A program made the translations under genes and the position numbers. The notes below the pieces were generated by a model. It ran no database searches, was not told the origin of the DNA, and was given only the letters and a program-made list of their open reading frames with translations. This document shows, piece after piece, positions 51,559 to 59,232 of a DNA stretch of 64,000 nucleotides; within the stretch, counting starts at the first letter, position 1, and every line of letters begins with the position of its first letter. Source of the DNA: SAR202 cluster bacterium (GTDB lineage: Bacteria; Chloroflexota; Dehalococcoidia; UBA6926; VFHL01); NCBI GenBank assembly GCA_009392005.1, contig VFHL01000006.1, forward strand, positions 74,671 through 138,670, read 5' to 3'.

Positions 51559-51765
51559 ATGGCAACTTACCTAGTACATCCACCCGATCCATCAATACGG
51601 ATGGCTTTTATGGATGCAGTCCAAAATGCAGGAATCTATATAGACCGCACCCCAGAAGGCTTTGAAATAACAACTAAAGATTCACAGGAAGAAACCTGGA
51701 GTCGCATTAAAGAACAATTTGATCTCAATGTCGGGAGAGATGAACCTCCGATAATGATCATTTGA
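51559..51765 (+). CDS. Small conserved-looking hypothetical protein
   Basis: RBS gagg before ATG; MATYLVHPPDPSIRMAFMDAVQNAGIYID... Confidence 0.65.
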   Translation: MATYLVHPPDPSIRMAFMDAVQNAGIYIDRTPEGFEITTKDSQEETWSRIKEQFDLNVGRDEPPIMII

Positions 51766-51884
51766 AAAATTGTGGCTCAAATTTTATATAAGGAATCCCA
51801 CGAGGCGGAAACCACCAAAATCACTAAAATGTCGTTTCCGAGGCGCTTTCGGCGTGCTACACTAAATTCATATTTAATTCCTAG

Positions 51885-52985
51885 GTGATTTCCATGTCTA
51901 ATTTACGAATACCTGGACCGACACCGGTCCCCCCAGAGATTCAGGAAGCAATGGCGACCCAAATGTTCAACCATCGTGGCCCTGCATTCTCGAAACATAT
52001 AGGAGAAGCCACAGAAAAACTACAAGATTTCTTCCAGACGACCAACGACTTGCTGTTGCTTACAGCATCGGGTACAGGCGGCCTAGAAGCATCAATTGTT
52101 AATTTCTTTTCCCCAGGCGACCACATCCTTGCTGTGAGCATCGGATACTTCGGCGATCGAATTGCAACGATTGCAGAGGGATATGGGGCAAATGTTCAAC
52201 GCTTATCGTTTGAATGGGGATCAGCCGCCGACCCTAAAGTGATAAAAGAGGCCCTCGCTAACAACCCCGAAATTAAAGGAGTACTCGTCACCCATAACGA
52301 AACCTCTACTGGTATCACAAACAACCTAGAAGCAATAGCGAAGGAAGTAACGAAAGCAAACAAGCTATTGGTCGTGGACGGAGTAAGCAGCGCGGGTTCA
52401 ATCCCCCTGCTGACCGATGATTGGGGATGCGATGTAGTCGTTAGCGGATCGCAAAAAGGGTGGATGATACCACCCGGTCTTGCCATGATTAGCGTCTCTG
52501 AAAAAGCGTGGGAAGCGAATAAATCAGCAAGTATGCCTCGATTTTACTTTGATCTTACACAAGCCAAAAGTTATCTTGAGCGTGGGCAAACTCCTTGGAC
52601 CCCAGCAATCTCAATCGTCGTTGCGCTGAATGTCGCACTTGATATGCTTATGAAAGAAGGCCGGGAAGCCGTTTTTGAACGGCACCATCGAATTGCGAAT
52701 CGGGTCAGAGATGGTGTAGAAAAACTAGGACTAACTTTGTATGCGGATCCCAACCACCGTTCAGACACAGTAACGGCGGTATCAGCACCGAATGGCATTG
52801 AACTGACTGAGATGCTACGAATTCTGCGAGAAGAACAAGATGTAATACTCGCGACTGGACAAGGTCCGCTAGCCGGAAAAATTTTCCGTGTTGGGCATTT
52901 AGGGTGGGTTCCTGACCAAGCAATTAATGAATTACTCGAAAAATTGGAAGAGACCTTGTCAACTGCGAGTATCACACAACAATGA
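51885..52985 (+). CDS. Class V (serine-pyruvate/alanine-glyoxylate-like) aminotransferase
   Basis: RIPGPTPVPPEIQEAMATQMFNHRGPAF; DGVSSAGSIPLLTDDWGCDVVVSGSQKGWMIPPGLAM (PLP Lys). Confidence 0.93.
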   Translation: MISMSNLRIPGPTPVPPEIQEAMATQMFNHRGPAFSKHIGEATEKLQDFFQTTNDLLLLTASGTGGLEASIVNFFSPGDHILAVSIGYFGDRIATIAEGYGANVQRLSFEWGSAADPKVIKEALANNPEIKGVLVTHNETSTGITNNLEAIAKEVTKANKLLVVDGVSSAGSIPLLTDDWGCDVVVSGSQKGWMIPPGLAMISVSEKAWEANKSASMPRFYFDLTQAKSYLERGQTPWTPAISIVVALNVALDMLMKEGREAVFERHHRIANRVRDGVEKLGLTLYADPNHRSDTVTAVSAPNGIELTEMLRILREEQDVILATGQGPLAGKIFRVGHLGWVPDQAINELLEKLEETLSTASITQQ

Positions 52986-54574
52986 GCTCAAAGGGGACGT
53001 TAAAGGTACTTGTTACAGATCCGATCGCGCAAGAAGGACTAGAACTCCTTCAAAAAGCCCATCAAATAAATGTTGAGTTGGATAACACACAAGACGAATT
53101 GATTGCAAAGATATCCGAATACGATGCGTTAATTGTCCGAAGCGAAACCCAGGTAACCCGTCAGGTGATTGAAGCCGGGAAAAATCTTCAAGTGATCGGC
53201 CGGGCAGGCGTCGGCGTTGACAACATTGATGTAGACTGTGCGACGGCTCAAGGTATTGTTGTCGTTAATGCACCAACATCTAACACTTTTTCAGCGGCAG
53301 AACACACACTCGCTCTAATGCTTGCGATGGCACGCCAAATTCCACAAGCACATTCCTCACTTAAAGACGGAAATTGGCATCGCTCAAAATTTGTCGGTAC
53401 TGAGTTAAGGGGAAAAACACTAGGCATAATTGGTTTAGGGCGTGTAGGCACAGAAGTAGCACAAAGAGCGCGCGGCTTCGAAATGCGAATCCTAGGATCC
53501 GACCCCTATGTCTCCCCTGAACACGCGAAAGCACTCGGAATAGAAGTTGCTTCATTGGAAACTGTTTATAAGGAAGCCGATTTTATAACAGTGCATACCG
53601 CTTTAACTGACTCAACACGCGGCCTTATTGCAAGAGATGAGCTTAACCAAATGAAGAAGGGCGTACGCCTTCTAAATGTAGCACGAGGTGGCATTATCAA
53701 TGAAAAAGACCTGGAGGATGCACTTAAAGCTGACCATGTAGCCGCTGCAGCGATTGATGTATTCTCTGTAGAACCAGTAACAGATCACCCATTATTTGAG
53801 TTTCAAAACATGATAGCAACTCCACATTTAGGTGCATCCACGATTGAAGCTCAAACCAATGTTTCTATAGATGTTGCTCAACAAGTTATCGATGTGTTTG
53901 CAGGGCAACCCCCAAGATATGCGGTCAACGTTCCACTCGTACCAACTGAAACCCTTGCGGTCTTACAACCATACGTTGATGTTGCTCGATACGTTGGCAA
54001 CTTGGCTGGTCAAATCTTAGATGGACTGCCATCTAAGATAACAATACGATACGCAGGAGATCTAGCACAACATGAAGCTAGTGTGCTAAAAGCATCTCTT
54101 CTAGGAGGATTTCTCGCCAATGTAAGCGAGGAAAGAGTAACCATTGTAAACGCTGATTTAATCGCTTTAAATCGGGGCCTCCAAATCACGGAGTCCAAAG
54201 AACCCGCAGATGACACCTTTAACAATCTGGTGACTGCTGAAATAACAACCAATGAGGGTATAACCATAGTATCAGGCACAATGATCCGCGGACAAACCCA
54301 TATCGTCAGAATTAACGACTACTGGTTAGAAATGGTTCCAAATGGCGCGTATTGGTTGATAATGGAACATACTGATCGCCCTGGTATGATTGGCAACATT
54401 GGCACAATAACCGGGGAAAATGACATTAACATTAGTACACTACAACTCAGCCGTTTAGAACCCAGAGGACCGGCGATGACCGTTCTCGGCATTGATCAAC
54501 CGATTTCAGACGAACAAATGGAACTTCTCCAAGAAATCCAAAATGTAAGTGTTGTTAGACGAGTGGAACTCTAA
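52982..54574 (+). CDS. serA: D-3-phosphoglycerate dehydrogenase
   Basis: LQVIGRAGVGVDNIDVDCAT; LGIIGLGRVGTEVAQRARGFEM; ATPHLGASTIEAQTNV; C-terminal ACT domain. ATGA overlap with the upstream gene. Confidence 0.96.
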   Translation: MSSKGTLKVLVTDPIAQEGLELLQKAHQINVELDNTQDELIAKISEYDALIVRSETQVTRQVIEAGKNLQVIGRAGVGVDNIDVDCATAQGIVVVNAPTSNTFSAAEHTLALMLAMARQIPQAHSSLKDGNWHRSKFVGTELRGKTLGIIGLGRVGTEVAQRARGFEMRILGSDPYVSPEHAKALGIEVASLETVYKEADFITVHTALTDSTRGLIARDELNQMKKGVRLLNVARGGIINEKDLEDALKADHVAAAAIDVFSVEPVTDHPLFEFQNMIATPHLGASTIEAQTNVSIDVAQQVIDVFAGQPPRYAVNVPLVPTETLAVLQPYVDVARYVGNLAGQILDGLPSKITIRYAGDLAQHEASVLKASLLGGFLANVSEERVTIVNADLIALNRGLQITESKEPADDTFNNLVTAEITTNEGITIVSGTMIRGQTHIVRINDYWLEMVPNGAYWLIMEHTDRPGMIGNIGTITGENDINISTLQLSRLEPRGPAMTVLGIDQPISDEQMELLQEIQNVSVVRRVEL

Positions 54575-54576
54575 CG

Positions 54577-55908
54577 ATGGCAGATGTTCGCCCATTCAGA
54601 GGATTACGATACAACTCGAAAAAGCATGTCGACCTGGAAAACCTAATCGCACCACCCTATGATGTCGTGGATCCTGAATTACAAAAACAACTTTACGAAA
54701 AAAGTAACTACAACATAATCCAATTAGAATTAGGTACCGAAAAAGATACTGATACGCCCGATAATAACCGCTACACTCGAGCAGCGACTCTTCTCACAGG
54801 ATGGTTGAATCAACAGGTCCTCACAAGTGATACGGAGCCTTCCTTTTACTTGACTAGCCATGCATTCCAATATAAAGGAAAGCGCCTAGAACGTAAGGAA
54901 TTAACAGTAGCATTAAGACTAGAAGAGTGGTCACAAGGGATGATCCGACCACACGAAGGAACGGCGGCTGGCCCTAAAGAGGATCGCCTTGCTCTGATGC
55001 AATCGACAAAAACAAATCTTAGCCCCATCATGATACTGAGTGACGATCCAACTGGTCTAATACAAGAAAATATCACCACAATCGAAAAAGAACCGCCATT
55101 AGCCGTGGCAGAAGTTGACAACGATACAACCTTCAAGGTTTGGAAACAAGTAGAAGGTGAACTAACATCTTCAATCCAACAATCTTTCAAAGATCTACCA
55201 CTATATATTGCTGATGGACATCATCGCTATGAAACAGCACTAGAATATTGCAGGAGAAACCAAGTGCCCTTGGTTGGAGACACAAATGAGTCAGCGGCAT
55301 TTGTCCTTGCTTCAATCATTGATATCTCTGACTCCGGTTTATTGAGCCTGCCCTATCATCGTTTAATACGAAACCTAACTTCTAATGCGCGTCGAAATTT
55401 AACTTCTGTAGTCTCAAAACCATTCACGATCGAATCCTACCAAGTAGAGAACAAAACAAGTAGCGAGATTGCCGATCTTTTTGATCAAATCAGACGTAAC
55501 GCTAACGCACCAGTGTTTGGCATCTATGGCCTCCAAACTAACGTGTTGTCTATTCTCTTGGTTAGCGATATTGACGCGATACAAGAAGTGATGCCAGCCG
55601 GACGATCACGGGCATGGTGCACTTTAACCCCAACAATATTCAGTGAGTATATAGCACCTAATTTCTTAGATATGACGCAGCCGGAAGCCGAATCTATCGG
55701 GATTCTTGATTACACTGGAGATGCCCACGCCGCTATTGAATCCGTTAAGAACGGTGCTTCGGACGCAGCATTTCTTTCGTCAAGTGTCCCATTTGATGCG
55801 CTGAAGCAGGTAGCAGATGCTGGTGAACGCCTACCAAGGAAATCAACGTATTTTTACCCCAAACTCACAACAGGAATTGTTATGAAGAGCTTAATGGGGA
55901 CTCTATGA
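54577..55908 (+). CDS. DUF1015 family protein
   Basis: VRPFRGLRYNSKKHVDLENLIAPPYDVVDPELQKQL; YIADGHHRYETALEYC. Confidence 0.93.
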   Translation: MADVRPFRGLRYNSKKHVDLENLIAPPYDVVDPELQKQLYEKSNYNIIQLELGTEKDTDTPDNNRYTRAATLLTGWLNQQVLTSDTEPSFYLTSHAFQYKGKRLERKELTVALRLEEWSQGMIRPHEGTAAGPKEDRLALMQSTKTNLSPIMILSDDPTGLIQENITTIEKEPPLAVAEVDNDTTFKVWKQVEGELTSSIQQSFKDLPLYIADGHHRYETALEYCRRNQVPLVGDTNESAAFVLASIIDISDSGLLSLPYHRLIRNLTSNARRNLTSVVSKPFTIESYQVENKTSSEIADLFDQIRRNANAPVFGIYGLQTNVLSILLVSDIDAIQEVMPAGRSRAWCTLTPTIFSEYIAPNFLDMTQPEAESIGILDYTGDAHAAIESVKNGASDAAFLSSSVPFDALKQVADAGERLPRKSTYFYPKLTTGIVMKSLMGTL

Positions 55909-56056
55909 GCCCCATCATAGTTATGAACACTTTCGCCACTAGTTGTTGAGATTTCTACCCCTACATCGCGCTGGCTTCACATTTATCAATTTGGTCAAGT
56001 TAGTCATTAATGAGCACCGCTCAAGTCAAGTCCTATTGATGATACAATTCGGCAGA

Positions 56057-56755
56057 ATGGGGGTGTTCGTTTTGGAGAGAACAGCATACACAGATACTGA
56101 ATCAATGCGATATGCAATCCGTCCAATGACACCCGCGGACCTGCAACAAGTCACCAACATTGAGCAAGATGCGTTTCCAGAGATATGGCCCTCTACAAAA
56201 TTTGACAAGGAACTACGCAACCATCTTTCTCGTTACCTCGTTGCAGTAGACACAAAAACCAAAGTCAACAACCCAAATAGCGTGCAAGAAATTATACCTA
56301 ATAAACCGTGGACGAAAAAGATACCTATAATCCGTCACCTCGTCCCCGATATTGCCCCAGTAATTCAAACAACAGATTCTCTCGTAGGCTACGTTGGCCT
56401 ATGGTTCATGATAGACGAGGCCCATATCACCAGTATTGCAGTCAGAAGTACCCACCGGGGGTATGGAATTGGTGAGCTGTTGCTAATTGCCAGTCTTGAA
56501 CTAGGCGCCATACAGGATACTAAAATGCTGACATTAGAAACCCGAATCTCAAACGTAACTGCTCAGAATCTCTACAAAAAATACGGCCTATCAATAGTCG
56601 GTAAGCGGAAAAACTATTATAGTGACAACAATGAAGACGCTTTTATCATGAGTACCGGTGATACTAAGACAAAGGAATACAAAGATTTCTTTGACAACTT
56701 ACGACAAGAACATTCAAAAAGATGGGGCGTTAGTTCGAGATACATCACAGAATAA
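56057..56755 (+). CDS. RimI-like GNAT N-acetyltransferase
   Basis: YAIRPMTPADLQQVTNIEQDAFPEIW; HITSIAVRSTHRGYGIGELLL; LETRISNVTAQNLYKKYGL. Start uncertain (ORF opens at 55943; 56105 also possible). Confidence 0.85.
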   Translation: MGVFVLERTAYTDTESMRYAIRPMTPADLQQVTNIEQDAFPEIWPSTKFDKELRNHLSRYLVAVDTKTKVNNPNSVQEIIPNKPWTKKIPIIRHLVPDIAPVIQTTDSLVGYVGLWFMIDEAHITSIAVRSTHRGYGIGELLLIASLELGAIQDTKMLTLETRISNVTAQNLYKKYGLSIVGKRKNYYSDNNEDAFIMSTGDTKTKEYKDFFDNLRQEHSKRWGVSSRYITE

Positions 56756-56775
56756 AAACAACTAGGTGGAAAATA

Positions 56776-57015
56776 ATGCTAATTCATCGGACCGAGAAAG
56801 ATGGGACTCCTGTCAGTGTAACGCTAGAGCAGGAGTCAACAGAATTGCGCCCTCAATGGGCACAAGCAGCCGGCAAATATATTGAGGAACATTTTCATGA
56901 TTTGACATTTGGACAGCTTTTGCAATGTTCCGTGAATACTGCTGGATCGCGCGCCGCAACGCTAACAATAGATCTTAAAACAATACAAGATCCCGGATTT
57001 GATATTAATGCCTAG
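56776..57015 (+). CDS. Hypothetical protein
   Basis: 79 aa ORF with RBS-like aggtgg; overlaps the start of the selenoprotein candidate by 8 nt. Confidence 0.6.
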   Translation: MLIHRTEKDGTPVSVTLEQESTELRPQWAQAAGKYIEEHFHDLTFGQLLQCSVNTAGSRAATLTIDLKTIQDPGFDINA

Positions 57016-57544
57016 GTTATCAATTGTTACCACGACATATTTGCGCAACGCAACGGCCCTATTAATACTCCTTGCGCTCGTTGCCACCACAGCCTGCTCC
57101 TCCAAAGAATTAGCGCCAGATTTCACGCTACCTGATGCATCAGGAAAACAAATCAACCTAACATCCGAACTGCAAAACCATCGAGGTGTAGTTATTGTTT
57201 TCTACCGTGGATTTTTCTGAGGTATATGCAGAAACCAACTTGTACAGTTGCAAGAAGTTTATCAAAAGATTCAGGAAAAAGATTATGAACTGATAACAAT
57301 AAGTATGGACACCAATATCGATGCCAAGAATATGGTGGATGTCGGACAGATTAAATACCCCGTCTTATCTAACCCTTCGGGCTCCGTTGTGGACGAATAC
57401 AAAGTATATAATCGCCTTGGTGACGGAGTCTCCGCACCCGCAACATTTGTGATTGGACAAAATCGGGAAATCGTTTGGAAATATATTGGGACCTCATCAG
57501 GCGATAGACCCGGAATCGAAGAACTCATATCAAAACTAAACTAA
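57008..57544 (+). CDS. Probable selenocysteine-containing peroxiredoxin/thioredoxin-like lipoprotein (in-frame TGA at 57218-57220 read as Sec)
   Basis: ORFs 56999-57220 and 57248-57544 are in the same frame, separated only by TGA 57218-57220. Joined protein: ...APDFTLPDASGKQINLTSELQNHRGVVIVFYRGFF-U-GICRNQLVQLQEVYQKIQEKDYELITISMDTN...APATFVIGQNREIVWKYIG... Sec sits at the first position of the CxxC active site. Confidence 0.88.
57232..57260 (+). promoter_or_regulatory. Candidate bacterial SECIS element
   Basis: Stem CAACT (57236-57240)/AGTTG (57246-57250), loop TGTAC containing a G, about 20-25 nt after the TGA; possible lower helix AAAC (57232-57235)/GTTT (57257-57260). Confidence 0.6.
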
Positions 57545-57579
57545 AAACGATGAAACACCTTTAATCACATCGTCGTTTA

Positions 57580-58413
57580 TCAGTTCTGTATGTTATTGTG
57601 AGCCTGCTTCTCTTTCCATTCAATCTCTCGTTGGAGCTCTAGTGGCACTCCAATGCCCCCACGCTCAATATCCAACATCATATTCGCTATTTCCAAACCC
57701 TGCCCTTCTGCACCTATCAAATTTTCTAGCGGAGAAGTTACATCTGTCATATAAATCGTTTGCTCCGCTCCTGGGGTGAGTAGATTAGATGGCCGAATCA
57801 AAACGTCGGACCCAGTTGTATCAACGGCAACTATGCTAAATCGTTCATCGGTCGAAATATCTTGATCCGTGATTGCAAGACATAAGGCAAGATCAGGAGT
57901 CAATTGGCTGGTAATGTAATCTTTCTGACCATTCAAAACATAACCGCGATCACTCTTAAGTGCCACCGTCCCAATTGAACGGATATCCGTACCTCGATCC
58001 GCTTCAGTAAACATATGAACCAGCGTCTTTTCTCCTCGCAGAACAGAAGATAAAAGGGTCATCTTTTGCGATTCTGTCCCGTAAACACGGAGAGCCATCA
58101 TCGCCATAGTGGAGCCATGAAGCGGCGGTAACCGCCGCCGTCCCAATTCTTCCTGAATGATTGATGCATGATGTACGGATAAGCCTCCACCTCCATATTG
58201 TGCAGGCCAATTAGGTGCCAACCATCCTTTTTCACCAAGGTTCTTACGAAACTGAACGGTCCATTCTTGTAGAGGCTCAGGTAACGGATTTCCCCTGCGT
58301 GGCAAAGGAATGTCAGGTGGAATTTTGGCATTCTCATCAAGCCATTGCGAAACCACTTTCCTAAAGGAATCAATTGCTCGCCGTTCATCAGATGAATAAA
58401 ATGTACCTGCCAT
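57580..58413 (-). CDS. Acyl-CoA dehydrogenase-like protein lacking the C-terminal helical domain
   Basis: N-terminal/middle ACAD regions (GEKGWLAPNWPAQYGGGGLSVHHASIIQEEL; LVHMFTEADRGTDIRSI; ENLIGAEGQGLEIANMML) but only 277 aa. Confidence 0.85.
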   Translation of the reverse strand: MAGTFYSSDERRAIDSFRKVVSQWLDENAKIPPDIPLPRRGNPLPEPLQEWTVQFRKNLGEKGWLAPNWPAQYGGGGLSVHHASIIQEELGRRRLPPLHGSTMAMMALRVYGTESQKMTLLSSVLRGEKTLVHMFTEADRGTDIRSIGTVALKSDRGYVLNGQKDYITSQLTPDLALCLAITDQDISTDERFSIVAVDTTGSDVLIRPSNLLTPGAEQTIYMTDVTSPLENLIGAEGQGLEIANMMLDIERGGIGVPLELQREIEWKEKQAHNNIQN

Positions 58414-58565
58414 AAATATCCTCCAGAAGCTCTATTCCAAATAACGATTAGTATATTCAGACCATAGGCCATAAACAATCTATACTAGGTATACTAAAAA
58501 GAAAACAACATACCGACATACTGAAATGGTGAGATATACTTGAATTCATTAAACGAAACGCAACA

Positions 58566-58643
58566 ATGATGGTTCTCACTTTGGTGCTTTTAGTTGTTGG
58601 TTGCGGCCTCACTTTTGGAAAGAAATTGTTTTTTGGAGGTTAA
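58566..58643 (+). CDS. Possible 25-aa lipoprotein-like micropeptide
   Basis: MMVLTLVLLVVGCGLTFGKKLFFGG* read by hand; hydrophobic core ending in lipobox-like VVGC, stop just before the msrA start. Confidence 0.3.
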   Translation: MMVLTLVLLVVGCGLTFGKKLFFGG

Positions 58644-58645
58644 AC

Positions 58646-59197
58646 GTGAGCACAAAACAATTTGAAAAAGCGACCCTAGCGGGCGGATGTTTTTGGTGTA
58701 CTGAGGCAATCTATGAAAAGGTGAAAGGGATCAATCTGGTTGAATCAGGCTACATTGGAGGCGACGTCGTAAATCCAAGCTATGAACTTGTTTGTTCAGG
58801 AACAACCGGACACGCTGAAGCTGTTCAAATCACATATGATCCTTCAATCATTTCTTATGATGAAATACTCAAGATCTTCTTCGCAACACATGACCCCACC
58901 ACTTTAAATCGGCAAGGAGCTGATATTGGAACGCAGTATCGATCAGCTATTTTCTGGCATACCAAAGAACAGGAAAAAAGCGCAACCGACATAGTGTTAG
59001 AGCTCGTCAAATCAAACATCTGGACAGATCCTATCGTCACAGAAATAGTTCCACTTAGCCCTTTTTTTAAAGCTGAGGACTACCATCAAGGGTATTATCG
59101 GGAAAACTCAGCACAAATGTATTGTCAGGTTGTAATAACACCGAAGATGGAAAAATTCTCGATCGAGTATAAAGATTATTTAAAAGAAGATATGTAA
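58646..59197 (+). CDS. msrA: Peptide-methionine (S)-S-oxide reductase MsrA
   Basis: KATLAGGCFWCTEAIYEKVKGINLVESGYIGG; GTTGHAEAVQITYDP; FFKAEDYHQGYY. GTG start at 58646 with RBS ggagg. Confidence 0.96.
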   Translation: MSTKQFEKATLAGGCFWCTEAIYEKVKGINLVESGYIGGDVVNPSYELVCSGTTGHAEAVQITYDPSIISYDEILKIFFATHDPTTLNRQGADIGTQYRSAIFWHTKEQEKSATDIVLELVKSNIWTDPIVTEIVPLSPFFKAEDYHQGYYRENSAQMYCQVVITPKMEKFSIEYKDYLKEDM

Positions 59198-59232
59198 TTA
59201 AAGTAGCCCAATCTCCCTAAATGCCAAGACAT

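Noticed and set aside
57218-57220. Treating the TGA as a nonsense mutation splitting a pseudogene
   Set aside because: The stop sits precisely at the catalytic Cys position, both flanks are well conserved with no other disruption, and a SECIS-like hairpin follows; Sec recoding is the better reading, pending Sec machinery and read support.
58646-59197. MsrA and MsrB (27175-27543) as possible additional selenoproteins
   Set aside because: Both retain Cys at their catalytic positions (GGCFWCTE; RHCVNS) with no in-frame TGA.
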